Part shown: positions 8,919-17,571 of the stretch, in pieces
Layout of the letters: every line of letters starts with the position of its first letter
How positions within the stretch are numbered: position 1 is the stretch's first letter
Origin: Phyllobacterium bourgognense
Lineage (GTDB): Bacteria; Pseudomonadota; Alphaproteobacteria; Rhizobiales; Rhizobiaceae
Assembly: GCF_003337575.1 (NCBI RefSeq)
Contig: NZ_QPJM01000011.1
Location: forward strand, 1-64,000
Length of the DNA stretch: 64,000 nucleotides
Direction of reading: 5' to 3'
Made by a program: the position numbers and the translations under genes
Notes under the pieces: generated by a model
What the model was told of the DNA's origin: nothing
What the model saw: the letters and a program-made list of their open reading frames with translations, nothing else
Databases searched by the model: none

Positions 8919-9263
8919 ATGAACACCGACAGTTGCCCCATTCCCATACCGCAGGAGCGCTCCTTCCTAGCCATCCAGCAAGCGGCCGAACAGACCATGC
9001 TTGAGAAGGTGTCGCGCGCCATCTCCGATGCGACAGCCGAAGTCACGAGGAACGTGCAAGACGCTGGTTTGGAATTTGAACCGACCAGTGAAGGCTACTT
9101 CATGTTTGCGGTTCAGCAGGCAACATTCGTGCGCCTTTGCGGAGGCAATCCGGATACGCTGCGGGGAGGAAACTCGGAGGTTGGCGAACATGTCATTCGG
9201 AACTGTCGCAACATCATTGACACCTATTGGAAGAGCCACACAGCACAGGCCAGGGTGCCCTGA
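8919..9263 (+). CDS. Conserved-looking protein of unknown function
   Basis: I do not recognise this 114-residue protein. AAGGAGA lies five bases before the ATG at 8919, a better start than the upstream in-frame methionine. It is soluble, with two predicted long helices (LAIQQAAEQTMLEKVSRAIS and NCRNIIDTYWKSH) and no membrane segment or zinc motif. It follows ridA on the same strand by 125 bases and precedes a DUF4177 miniprotein by about 50 bases, so the three may be co-transcribed. Confidence 0.65.
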   Translation: MNTDSCPIPIPQERSFLAIQQAAEQTMLEKVSRAISDATAEVTRNVQDAGLEFEPTSEGYFMFAVQQATFVRLCGGNPDTLRGGNSEVGEHVIRNCRNIIDTYWKSHTAQARVP

Positions 9264-9315
9264 AAAGCACTTCCCTGTCCCAGGCAATCGGTCACAGCAA
9301 TAAACGAGGTCCATC

Positions 9316-9465
9316 ATGAAATGGGAATATCTGACAGTCGACAAGACACTCGATAGGCAGCAGATGAACGAACTTGGTGACGCCGGGTGGGAATTAGTTG
9401 CGGTCGTTTCACCAGCGCATTTCGTCTTTCATTATTTCTTCAAGCGGGAAGCTCAGCCGCTATAG
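9316..9465 (+). CDS. DUF4177 miniprotein
   Basis: A 49-residue frame beginning MKWEYLTVDKTLD and containing LNELG-type sequence (MNELGDAGWELVAVV) and the terminal FFKRE. This is the complete DUF4177 pattern (KWEY, then GxxGWELVAV, then FKR). AGG precedes the ATG by a short spacer. It is the last intact gene of the run that begins at 6401. Function of the family is unknown; small size and position suggest an accessory or binding role. Confidence 0.75.
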   Translation: MKWEYLTVDKTLDRQQMNELGDAGWELVAVVSPAHFVFHYFFKREAQPL

Positions 9466-9663
9466 CAACTATCGAAGGACTGAAGCGTTTACAGGCGTCT
9501 TGCCTTTTAGCAATGCAAATGGCGCCCGGTAGCACGGGCGGGACGACCGCGATCTGGCCCCGCAATCACTGGGCAATCCATTCAGCAGATTGGGCTGAGC
9601 GCTGCAAATTGGGTTCATCGGTGAATGACAGTTAGCCCGTGCAGTTACGGAAAAGGAAGAACA

Positions 9664-9813
9664 ATGAAGGCTGCAGTCTATGGCAACCCTGGTGTTCCGG
9701 CCGTTCTTGAATATGTCGGTATGCCGGATCCTGCCTGCGGGCCGGGCGCTGTGCTCATTGCCGTCGAGGCTATTTCCATTGAGGGAGGCGACCTCATTGG
9801 TGAATTGCACTGA
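9664..9813 (+). pseudogene. N-terminal stub of a zinc/MDR-type quinone oxidoreductase
   Basis: A good ribosome binding site (GGAAAAGGAAG) leads into MKAAVYGNPGVPAVLEYV and GPGAVLIAVEAISIEGGDL, the start of a medium-chain dehydrogenase/quinone reductase. The frame stops after 49 residues; full-length relatives have about 330. No continuing domain is found downstream, where a different gene fragment begins. A second, independent fragment of this superfamily lies at 20187-20441. Confidence 0.7.
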
Positions 9814-9865
9814 GAGCTGACCAGCCTTCACCCGCTTCATGTTCCGGACATGGTTCCGCAACACC

Positions 9866-10076
9866 ATGTGCATGGGCGCTGCCATCCACGAGACGGGCGG
9901 CGCGCGGATGGGAGAGACTCCGGAGACATCCATCAGTGCTCAATCGCTACAACCAAGTTTGGGACGCGCCTAACCTCATCGTCACCGACGCCAGCGCCTT
10001 CCCCGGCAGTGGAGTTGCCGGCACCACCCTCACCGTCATGGCCCTGACCCTTTTGCGCCTGCCGTCATCTCGTTGA
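9866..10076 (+). pseudogene. C-terminal stub of a GMC-type oxidoreductase, frameshifted
   Basis: One frame reads MGAAIHETGGARMGETPETS and the next reads VLNRYNQVWDAPNLIVTDAS followed by FPGSGVAGTTLTVMALTL, ending at 10074-10076. Together these are the C-terminal block of GMC/gluconate-dehydrogenase-like flavoproteins (H-E-x-G-x-x-R-M-G, then N-L-x-V-T-D-A-S). A one-base frame change lies near 9930. Only about 70 of some 550 residues remain. It abuts the quinone-oxidoreductase stub, so a deletion probably fused two gene ends. Confidence 0.7.
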
Positions 10077-10262
10077 TGGAGAAGAGCATTCCTCTTAAAA
10101 TGGCTCTAACACAGATGAGCAACTGCCCGATTAGTAAGGTATTTTCTGGCTTTTCACAGCCACGTCTCCGACGTCGATTACACCAGGTCTTGATTGGAAT
10201 TGGACACACGACCTATGAATTACGGCTTCGTATAGTCAGGGAAGTTGTCAGCAACCCTTCCT

Positions 10263-10324
10263 TTGAAAATGCCGATAATAGGGAAATTCCGGGCATGTTT
10301 GATTGTAGCTTAAAAGTCTACAAT
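10263..10324. repeat. Dispersed 60-bp element, copy A
   Basis: TTGAAAATGCCGATAATAG begins at 10263 and AGTCTACAAT at 10315, 52 bases apart. The same two blocks with 51-base spacing occur at 25195 and 35483. Read on the minus strand it begins TGTAGACT, reminiscent of an insertion-sequence end, but no transposase is attached. See the finding on the three copies. Confidence 0.6.
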
Positions 10325-10760
10325 CTACGTCGATACTTCATTCTCCACCGAAAGGGAGCCAAACGAACGGCTGCTTTGCGCCTTCATGTCGGCCGTTGAG
10401 GTCAGTTTTGCCACCGCCTGCAAGCAGACATTGCTGACGACCACCCTGGAGGTCGCGGTTGCGCCAAAAGCAGGCGTCTGGCCGGCGCAACCAAGCGGTT
10501 TTAGCGTCTAGTTCTAGGGCCAGGGACGGAACGGGTGCCACGCGATCTGACTCCTTCAACGGTATTGCCGCGGTTTTCGTTCTGCAGCTTTTGCCAGCCG
10601 TTTCGAGGAGCACAAGTGATCGTCAATCCCATTCAAGCCGGCCGAGTCGCCGGAGGCAGGGCACGACGGCCCGCTGTATGAAGTGCCCCGACATCGTCGC
10701 TCTGCAGGTCGTGCGGTCGATTGAGAAGGCTTGCCGGACTGGGGTATAGCCTAACGATGG
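10325..10760. other. Gene-free stretch
   Basis: No family-like frame, RNA gene or clear hairpin was recognised between repeat copy A and the end of the transporter operon. Confidence 0.4.
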
Positions 10761-11549
10761 CTATTCATTCGCCCGGTTGGTACCTCGCGAAAAGTTCACA
10801 ACGATCGCAATCAAGACCGTGCCGACAATGAAAACGAAGGCCGCGGCGGCGATCGCCGGGCTGATGTTTTCCCGTATCGTGGAGAACATTTGCCGTGCGA
10901 GCGTCCGCTGGTTTGGGCCGGCCACAAACAGTGTCAGCACGACCTCGTCCAACGACGTCGCAAAGGCGAAAACAGCCCCAGATACGATACCGGGGAGCGC
11001 CAGCGGCAAGGTTACTTGTTTCAGCACCGTAACGGGTGCTGCACCGAGGCTGGCTGCCGCCTGCTCCAGCCGGCGATCAATTCCCTGCAATACCGCCAGC
11101 ACGTTGACAACAACAAAGGGCACCGCCACCACAGTGTGGGCAATGATCACCCCAAGATAGGTGTTGGTCAAAGCATATCGAGCAAACATGAGCTGCATGC
11201 CGACGCCCAGCACCACCGCCGGCACCACCATCGGCAAAAGAAAAATCGTCTTGATGGTCGTAAGGACAAGCGAAAGCTGCTTGTCCCGCAGTCCGAGGGC
11301 ACCAACGGTTCCCAGGAATGTCGCAAGCACGGTGGTGCCGCAACCGATGATGAGGCTGTTGATGATGGACCGCTGCCACACACCGGCGGTGAACAGCTCA
11401 ACGAACCATCGGGTTGAGTAACCTGGAATGGGATAGTTGAGGAAGACACTGTCGGTGAAAGCGAGCGGCAGGATCGCAATCAGCGGTGCGATCAGAAAGA
11501 AGACGGTCGCAGAACCGAAAATCAGTTTCGAAAAACGCAACACGCTCAC
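10761..11549 (-). CDS. ABC transporter permease, PotC-like
   Basis: A 262-residue inner-membrane permease with six predicted helices and the cytoplasmic EAA loop QAAASLGAAPVTVLKQVTLP, the hallmark of binding-protein-dependent permeases. It ends in the LARQMFSTIRENISPAI region usual for the spermidine/putrescine (PotC) group. The start is a GTG at 11549 that overlaps the stop of the preceding permease by four bases (GTGA), indicating translational coupling. It is the last gene of the minus-strand transporter operon. Substrate class is inferred from family: polyamines or other small cationic or polar organic molecules. Confidence 0.92.
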   Translation of the reverse strand: MSVLRFSKLIFGSATVFFLIAPLIAILPLAFTDSVFLNYPIPGYSTRWFVELFTAGVWQRSIINSLIIGCGTTVLATFLGTVGALGLRDKQLSLVLTTIKTIFLLPMVVPAVVLGVGMQLMFARYALTNTYLGVIIAHTVVAVPFVVVNVLAVLQGIDRRLEQAAASLGAAPVTVLKQVTLPLALPGIVSGAVFAFATSLDEVVLTLFVAGPNQRTLARQMFSTIRENISPAIAAAAFVFIVGTVLIAIVVNFSRGTNRANE

Positions 11550-12727
11550 GGACTGGTTTCCCGTTCTGACGAAAGCCTGAGATATATCGCATAGAGGATC
11601 ATCGTGGCCGCTAGAAGGACCAGTCCAAGCGCTCCTGCCATGCCCCAGTTGGCTGCGCCCGTGGCGTAGTAGGCGATTACCGAACTAATCATCTGATCCT
11701 TCGCACCGCCGATCAAGGCCGGCGTGATGTAGTAACCGAGCGCGCTCATGAATACCAGAAGCGAACCGGAAACGACGCCGCGCAGCCCAAGCGGTAGCAA
11801 GACATTCAAGAATGCCCTGACGGGATGAGCGCCCAACGACGCCGCGGCCGGCATCAGGTTTTTGGGGATACCGATCAGCACACTGAAGATCGGAAGCACC
11901 ATGAAGGGAAGTAGGACGTGGGTCATGGCGATGATGACGCCGGCTCGGTTGAAGATCAGCGGTATCGGACTTGACGTTACGCCCGATTGCATCAAGACCG
12001 AATTGATCAGCCCCCTGTCCTGCAACAAGATGAACCATGCCGCGGTTCGCACCAGCAATGACGTCCAGAGTGGGAGCAGCACCGCACCCAGCAACAATTG
12101 CCGCTTCCAGCCATCGACCGAGGCGGCGATCATGGCAAAGGGAAAACCGATCAAAATGCACGCCCCTGTCACCGTCAAAGCCATCACAAACGTCCGCAGC
12201 ATTATGGCCTTGTTCGCCGAAGCATCAGCCGGAAGAGAGGCAATTGCACCGGACGCGTCCCGTTGCAGGTCAACTGCTGCCAAAAGATTCCGGTCTGTGA
12301 TTCTCGAAGATGCTGCCACGCTGACGGCCTGCCAGTAGGAAATGTCACCCCATCGCTTGTCCAGCGCAACAAGATCAATGCTTCCGGCAGTGTCCAAAGC
12401 AGCCTTACGCGTTTTGGGCATTAAGGTGCGAAAGCCGGATTTGGCACTGTTCAGCCGCCGGACAAGATCCCCGAACAATTGGTCGTCGCTGATCTGGCGC
12501 AGGTCGGCAACGAAAGCAGCTTGCATTTCGACGGTTGGGGGGCTGGTGCGATCCCAGCTCGAAACCGATCTCGCCGTGGCGGGGAGCGTGCGTGCCGCCA
12601 CAGGGTCGGACACAGCGGACTTGATCATCGTAACGAGCGGCAACGCAAAAAAAACAATAAGAAACAGCAACAGCGGCGCGACAAGCGCCAGGGAAATCAG
12701 CTGTTTGCCGAGCCTTGGCTGATTCAT
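11546..12727 (-). CDS. ABC transporter permease, PotB-like, with extended periplasmic segment
   Basis: A 393-residue permease. After the first helix (ISLALVAPLLLFLIVFFALP) comes a loop of about 130 residues before the next membrane segment, longer than the usual PotB (about 280 residues total) and typical of a subgroup with a large periplasmic insertion. The EAA loop is AAASLGAHPVRAFLNVLLPL. The ATG at 12727 overlaps the ATPase stop as ATGA. It pairs with the PotC-like permease downstream to form the channel. Role and location are secure; substrate is not. Confidence 0.92.
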   Translation of the reverse strand: MNQPRLGKQLISLALVAPLLLFLIVFFALPLVTMIKSAVSDPVAARTLPATARSVSSWDRTSPPTVEMQAAFVADLRQISDDQLFGDLVRRLNSAKSGFRTLMPKTRKAALDTAGSIDLVALDKRWGDISYWQAVSVAASSRITDRNLLAAVDLQRDASGAIASLPADASANKAIMLRTFVMALTVTGACILIGFPFAMIAASVDGWKRQLLLGAVLLPLWTSLLVRTAAWFILLQDRGLINSVLMQSGVTSSPIPLIFNRAGVIIAMTHVLLPFMVLPIFSVLIGIPKNLMPAAASLGAHPVRAFLNVLLPLGLRGVVSGSLLVFMSALGYYITPALIGGAKDQMISSVIAYYATGAANWGMAGALGLVLLAATMILYAIYLRLSSERETSP

Positions 12728-13791
12728 GCACTGACCACCCAGCAATCGGACGACAGGAAGGAAAGTTGCACCTCATCACCAATCGAAAGCGTGGGCTGGC
12801 TGCGGTCCGTCTTGATGGTCAGCGACTGGCTGTCGCTTCGTGCAACCAGCCGCAAATGATCCCCGTGATAGACGATATCGGACACGGCGGCGGTGATGTT
12901 GTTGCCCGCAGCCTCCCGGCGTCCCACCTTTATCCGCTCGGGTCTTATCGACAGGCAAACACTGCTGTTTGGGCGAAGGTCCGTGGCTGTCTCAACGAAA
13001 ACCTCCTGGCCGCCGGGCAACTGGACACGGGCCGTACCGCCTTCGACGCTTTGTACGCAACCCCGGACCAGATTTGTCTCGCCAATGAACTCCGCGACGA
13101 ATTGCGTGCTCGGATGGTCGTAGATATCCGAGGGTTTGCCAATCTGTTCTATTTTTCCGCGATTGAAAATCGCGATGCGATCCGACATCGTCAACGCCTC
13201 CGATTGATCGTGCGTGACAAAGACGATCGTCAGCTCGAGCCGCCGATGCAGGTCCCTGATGTCCAATTGCATTTGTTCGCGCAGTTGCTTGTCCAGTGCG
13301 CCGAGCGGCTCGTCCATCAAGACCACTTCTGGCTCGAAGATCAGTGCACGTGCCAATGCAACCCGCTGCTGCTGTCCGCCCGACAGCTGTGACGGACGCC
13401 GCTCGGCAAGTGAACCAAGCTGCACCATATCGAGCGCCTTTCCCACGCGCTCCTTGACCTTCGCACGCGGGACGTTGCGCATTTTCAAGGGGAAGGCAAC
13501 GTTCTCCGAAACCGTCATGTGCGGGAAGAGCGCATAATTCTGGAAGACGACACCCATATTGCGTCTGTGCGGCGGCAAACTGTCAATTCGTTTGCCGCCC
13601 GCCCAGATTGCGCCGCTTGTCGGATTCTCGAAACCCGCAAGCATCATAAGTATCGTCGTTTTGCCAGAACCGGAGGGACCAAGCAGGCTGATAAACTCCC
13701 CCTTGCCGATCTCAAGATTCAGTCCCTCGACAACGGTGAGGAGCCCGAAGGACTTGCTGACCTCCTCCAAGCGGATGAATGGATTGTTCAA
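12724..13791 (-). CDS. ABC transporter ATPase, PotA-like
   Basis: A 355-residue ATPase that energises the transporter. Walker A is GPSGSGKTT (about residues 38-46), the signature is LSGGQQQR, Walker B is VVLMDEPLGALD and the switch histidine is in VFVTHDQSEA. The C-terminal 110 residues form the TOBE regulatory domain (VCLSIRPERIKVG). These are the features of the PotA/FbpC/MalK type. The stop overlaps the permease start by four bases, and the substrate-binding protein gene lies 123 bases upstream. Confidence 0.95.
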   Translation of the reverse strand: MNNPFIRLEEVSKSFGLLTVVEGLNLEIGKGEFISLLGPSGSGKTTILMMLAGFENPTSGAIWAGGKRIDSLPPHRRNMGVVFQNYALFPHMTVSENVAFPLKMRNVPRAKVKERVGKALDMVQLGSLAERRPSQLSGGQQQRVALARALIFEPEVVLMDEPLGALDKQLREQMQLDIRDLHRRLELTIVFVTHDQSEALTMSDRIAIFNRGKIEQIGKPSDIYDHPSTQFVAEFIGETNLVRGCVQSVEGGTARVQLPGGQEVFVETATDLRPNSSVCLSIRPERIKVGRREAAGNNITAAVSDIVYHGDHLRLVARSDSQSLTIKTDRSQPTLSIGDEVQLSFLSSDCWVVSA

Positions 13792-13914
13792 CGTCGATCA
13801 CCTCGGCTCTCGGAAAGCAACGCGCAATGGCGACGGCTCTGACAAACCGCGGGCCTGTCCGTCACAACGGCGAAGGCAGGACCGCGTATGTCTCGGCGCT
13901 CACGCAGGACAAAG

Positions 13915-14955
13915 TCATTGCGCGAGCCAGGCATTGAACCGCTGCGTCAGAGCCTCGGAATTGTCGGTCCAGAAATCAACATCCAGGGAAATCGCTCCCT
14001 TGAGATTGTCGGGTGAAGTCGGAAGCTCGGTCTGGAATTTTGCAGGCACGAGTTTGCCCGCCTCGATGTTGGGAAGTCCGTAGGCGATGTATTCGGGCAA
14101 TTTAGACTGGTTGTCCGCCTTGCTTGCATAGGCTATGAAGTCCATCGCCGTGTCCTTGTTGGGACTGTCCTTCAGCACTACCCAACTGTCGATAGCATAG
14201 ATGCTGCCCGGAAACACAAAGCCGAAGTGCTTGCCTTCGGACCTGTTCAAACCGCTGATACGGCCGTTATAAGCAGTCGTCATGACCACCTCTCCCGAGG
14301 AGAGCAACTGAAGCGGCTGCGCTCCGGCCTCCCACCAGACAATGTTCGACTTCAGCTCATCGAGTTTTTTGAAGGCTCTGTCGACGCCTTCCGGGGTAGC
14401 AAGGACGGAGTAGACTTCATCGGCGGCCACACCGTCCGCCATCAAGGCGAATTCAAGCGCGTATTTCGCTCCTTTGCGCAAGCCCCGCTTGCCGGGAATC
14501 TTCTTCGTGTCCCAAAAGTCGGCCCAAGAGGCCGGTGCTTGTTTCAACTTGTCGCCATCGTAGGAAATTCCAGTTGACCAAACGATCGCGCCAACGCCGC
14601 AATCGCTGACGGCAGCGGGTAAGAACTTGGACTTGCCACCCAACTTGTCCCAGTCGACCTTTTCGTAAATGCCGTCCGCGCAGCCAAGCGCAAGTTCCTC
14701 GGCCTCAACCTGGACAGCATCCCAGTTTGGAACGCCCGCTTTCACCTTGGCCTGAAGCACGCCGTATCCGCCGTCCCAACTCTCATCGAGCACCGGCTTT
14801 CCGGCCTGCTTTGCGAAAGGCTCGAAATAGATTTTGCGCTGGGCGTCTTGGTAGTTACCGCCCCAAGACACGACTGTCAGATCACGGGCTTCAGCGGTCG
14901 CTGTTCCGATGGTCGCCAACGCGCATACAATCAACGTTGCGTTCAGAATTTTCAT
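13915..14955 (-). CDS. Periplasmic substrate-binding protein, PotD-like
   Basis: A 346-residue extracellular solute-binding protein. It has a signal peptide (KILNATLIVCALATIGTATA, cleaved near AEA) and the PotD-type opening DLTVVSWGGNYQDAQRKIYF, then the central YNGRISGL segment that lines the ligand site. AAGGGG (14963-14968) is seven bases before the ATG at 14955, so I prefer it over the ATG at 14961. It delivers the ligand to the permease pair at 10761-12727. The divergent catabolic dehydrogenase at 15777 hints that the ligand is a carbon source, not only a polyamine. Confidence 0.93.
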   Translation of the reverse strand: MKILNATLIVCALATIGTATAEARDLTVVSWGGNYQDAQRKIYFEPFAKQAGKPVLDESWDGGYGVLQAKVKAGVPNWDAVQVEAEELALGCADGIYEKVDWDKLGGKSKFLPAAVSDCGVGAIVWSTGISYDGDKLKQAPASWADFWDTKKIPGKRGLRKGAKYALEFALMADGVAADEVYSVLATPEGVDRAFKKLDELKSNIVWWEAGAQPLQLLSSGEVVMTTAYNGRISGLNRSEGKHFGFVFPGSIYAIDSWVVLKDSPNKDTAMDFIAYASKADNQSKLPEYIAYGLPNIEAGKLVPAKFQTELPTSPDNLKGAISLDVDFWTDNSEALTQRFNAWLAQ

Positions 14956-15057
14956 CGTCATTCCCCTTGTTTTTCTATGACTAAGCTAAGAAACCACAGT
15001 TTGACTTGATTGAAAGCCCGATAAAGCGCCGCGGTGATTAAAATCACCATTACCAAG

Positions 15058-15606
15058 TCAATATGTCGGCGGGGTTATCGCGCTTAAGATCTCGCTCTGT
15101 TGCTCGCCGACGTTGCGGAAGCGATGGGGGAGTCGGCTATCGAAGTAGTACCCATCGCCCTTGTTCAAGATCTTTTTCTGGCCGCCAACGGTCACTTCCA
15201 CTGCACCTTTAATCACCATTCCCGCCTCCTGCGCGGCATGCGCGAAGGCTTCTCCGGTGTCAGCGCCGACCGCGTAGGTCTCGTGCAGCATAAGAAGTTG
15301 CCGGTTGGGATGGTTGAGCCCGATGACACGGTATGAGATGGTGTCGACCTTGCCGATCTCCACCAATTCCTCCCCTCCGTAGAACGGTGTGTAGGGCAGG
15401 CTCGACTGAAGATCGCTGAAGAACCCGGGGAGCGTCGTCCCGAGCGCGTCCAGCACCGCACTCAACGTGTCGATTGACGGACTCATCTTGTCCCGCTCGA
15501 TCAGGGAAATGGTGGAATGGGAGATTCCGGACCTCACCGCCAGCTCTCGCACGCCCAAATCGCGCCTGCGCCGCATCTCTTTCAATTTGACGCCTATTTT
15601 CGGCAT
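15058..15606 (-). CDS. XRE-family regulator with C-terminal cupin domain
   Basis: A 182-residue regulator. The helix-turn-helix spans about residues 4-60 (LGVRELAVRSGISHSTISLI) and a cupin beta-barrel occupies the C-terminal half (GEAFAHAAQEAGMVIKGAVE, GDGYYFDSRLPHRFRNVG). This is the PuuR-like layout, in which the cupin senses a small metabolite. I use the ATG at 15606, giving the family's usual length; the frame stays open upstream to 15759 without a better start. It lies between the transporter operon, same strand, and the divergent dehydrogenase, and most likely controls both. Confidence 0.92.
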   Translation of the reverse strand: MPKIGVKLKEMRRRRDLGVRELAVRSGISHSTISLIERDKMSPSIDTLSAVLDALGTTLPGFFSDLQSSLPYTPFYGGEELVEIGKVDTISYRVIGLNHPNRQLLMLHETYAVGADTGEAFAHAAQEAGMVIKGAVEVTVGGQKKILNKGDGYYFDSRLPHRFRNVGEQQSEILSAITPPTY

Positions 15607-15776
15607 TGGATTTTCCCAAGATTGGAGTGCCTCATCGAAATAGCCTGTCACCGCACGACGTGCATAACGCGCTGCCTTGGTGAATATACTGAACAGATGC
15701 TCCGCCAGGAATTGCAGTAAACCGGCGGGTGCACGATTGTGACGACATTCCTCCAACAAGCAACCCGGAGATTCAA

Positions 15777-17060
15777 ATGGCCAACCGCTCCCGCCAATTG
15801 GGTGACAAGATAAATCATCTCAAGCAGCCAAACGTTCTCTCGATTTCGGATACTGCTGCAATTGAGGCCGTGGTCAAGGACATCATTGCGAATGTGCGGG
15901 CACGCGGAGACGATGCCGTCGGAGAATATGCGCGCACCTATGACCGGTCCGATCTAGTCACATTCGAAGTGAGCCTCGAGGATCGCCTGGAAGCCGTTGC
16001 CAATCTCGATCCCCAGACCAGAAAAGACACTGAGTTTGCCATTGAGCGCGTCAAGACGTTCGCCGAAGCGCAACTCCGAACCATACTTCCGCTCGAATTC
16101 GACGCCCTTCCGGGACTGCACCTCGGACACCGCGTCATTCCGATTGAGGTTGTTGGAGCCTATGTGCCCGGTGGTCGATATCCGATCCTATCTGCACCCG
16201 TCATGACTATCGTGCCGGCAAAGGTCGCCGGCTGCGATCATGTCATCGCCTGCCTGCCGCCCAACGCCCATCCGGCCATGATTGCCGGCTGCCATTTGTC
16301 GGGCGCCGACAGGATCTTCAAAGTGGGCGGTGCGCAGGCCATTGCCGCCATGGCGTTCGGCACCGAAACCATTCCCGCCGTCGACAAGATCGTTGGACCC
16401 GGCAACGCTTACGTCAATGAGGCCAAGCGGCAGGTGTTCGGCCAGGTGGGCATCGACCAACTAGCAGGCCCTAGCGAAATTTATATCGTTGCCGACGAAA
16501 CAGGCGACGCGGAGATGATCGCCACCGACCTTCTGGCGCAAGCCGAGCACGATGTCAGGACCCGCGTTGGTCTTATCACAACCGATCTAAAACTCGCCAA
16601 GTCTGCACTGGAGGCGGTCGAACGCCAGCTGGCAACACTGCCCACGGCCGACGTCGCCGGCGTCGCCTGGCGCGACTATGGTGAGATCACCGTTTGTGCT
16701 GATGAAGCCGCAATGATCGAGTATTCGGACCATATCGCGGCGGAACACCTTGAGGTTCACACACGCGATGCCCATGCCACGGCAGGAAAATTGCGCAACT
16801 ATGGGTCTCTCTTCATCGGGAAACTCGCGAGCGTAGTGTACTCTGACAAGTGCTGCGGCACTAATCACACACTCCCGACCATGGCCGCAGGACGTTACAC
16901 CGGAGGTCTCTGGGTAGGTTCCTACGTCAAGGTGTGCACCCACCAATGGCTCGACGAGCGCGGTGTAGCCGCGGTCGCTCCCCCCTCGGTTCGGCAAAGT
17001 CGCACAGAGGGTATGGAGGGCCATCGCCGGGCAGCGGCGCTTCGACTGAGCCGGCAATAA
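15777..17060 (+). CDS. Histidinol-dehydrogenase-family enzyme, probably catabolic (HpsN-like)
   Basis: A 427-residue HisD-superfamily dehydrogenase that oxidises an alcohol to an acid with NAD and zinc. Landmarks are VGAYVPGGRYPI, DQLAGPSEIYIVAD, LLAQAEHDVRTR, the catalytic Glu-His of AAEHLEVH (about residues 323-324), CGTNHTLPTMAAGR and the C-terminal zinc histidine in GMEGHRRAA. CGGAG precedes the ATG at 15777. There are no other histidine-biosynthesis genes nearby, and the gene faces an ABC importer and a PuuR-like regulator. That context, and the resemblance to sulfopropanediol 3-dehydrogenase (HpsN), point to breakdown of an imported diol or amino alcohol. True HisD activity is the less likely alternative. 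Confidence 0.85.
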   Translation: MANRSRQLGDKINHLKQPNVLSISDTAAIEAVVKDIIANVRARGDDAVGEYARTYDRSDLVTFEVSLEDRLEAVANLDPQTRKDTEFAIERVKTFAEAQLRTILPLEFDALPGLHLGHRVIPIEVVGAYVPGGRYPILSAPVMTIVPAKVAGCDHVIACLPPNAHPAMIAGCHLSGADRIFKVGGAQAIAAMAFGTETIPAVDKIVGPGNAYVNEAKRQVFGQVGIDQLAGPSEIYIVADETGDAEMIATDLLAQAEHDVRTRVGLITTDLKLAKSALEAVERQLATLPTADVAGVAWRDYGEITVCADEAAMIEYSDHIAAEHLEVHTRDAHATAGKLRNYGSLFIGKLASVVYSDKCCGTNHTLPTMAAGRYTGGLWVGSYVKVCTHQWLDERGVAAVAPPSVRQSRTEGMEGHRRAAALRLSRQ

Positions 17061-17352
17061 TGGCTTCCATCTAAGGATCGAGCATCGAGTCGCCCCAGCT
17101 CATTAGCCGAGCAGGCCTTTGCAACTTCACACTCCTTCAAAGATCGACCAGTGACATTCGGTCCTTCAACTAGCCGGCATCAGGTTTTTGTTCGAATTCG
17201 GTAAACGCGTCCGCAACGGCCCGGATCACACGACTTCCGCTTCTGGCCAGATCCAGACATCACGGCAGCCGATTTAAACGTCTGCTTTCGCAGGGCGCTT
17301 CTTGAAAGCTGCCTGACCGGAATCGGCCCCTTCAATACTTGCGCCCGTGCGT
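17061..17352. other. Gene-free stretch
   Basis: No coding frame or RNA gene recognised between the dehydrogenase and the integrase remnant. Confidence 0.4.
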
Positions 17353-17383
17353 TCTCCTAACGGCCAATGTTGGCCTAAGGAGA
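17353..17383. repeat. Imperfect inverted repeat before integrase remnant
   Basis: TCTCCTAACGGCCAA and TTGGCCTAAGGAGA face each other across two bases, with one small mismatch. The right arm carries the AAGGAG ribosome binding site of the remnant integrase at 17390, so folding of the transcript would hide that site. It may have been a translational control element or recombination-related. Confidence 0.55.
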
Positions 17384-17389
17384 CCTGAA

Positions 17390-17571
17390 ATGGGTATTGC
17401 ACAATATGATCCTGCCGCACTCGGCCGTCCGGCGTGGAACGCCGGCCGAAAGATCGGTGTCAAGAAGCCGCTGAAACAGCGCCAGATTTGGGCGATCCGC
17501 TTCTTCCTTGATAGGGAGGGACGCGCATGAGAGATCGTGCGTTGTTTGATCTCGCAATCAGTGCGCCCTAG
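17390..17571 (+). pseudogene. N-terminal remnant of a tyrosine-recombinase (phage-type integrase)
   Basis: The first frame reads MGIAQYDPA, then WNAGRKIGVKKPLKQRQIWA and IRFFLDREGRA, then stops at 17528-17530. An overlapping frame continues with RDRALFDLAISA and stops at 17569-17571. This is the N-terminus of a rhizobial integrase family (WNAGR-xxG-KKxLKxxQxWAIRF-LDREGRxRDRALFDLAIDS). The catalytic domain with its R-H-R-Y residues is absent. The remnant marks a former integrative or transposon-like element. Confidence 0.7.

Noticed and set aside
10250-10262. GTTGTCAGCAAC as a plasmid parS-like site
   Set aside because: Shorter than the 16-bp repABC parS consensus and not repeated elsewhere; no par or rep gene in the window.
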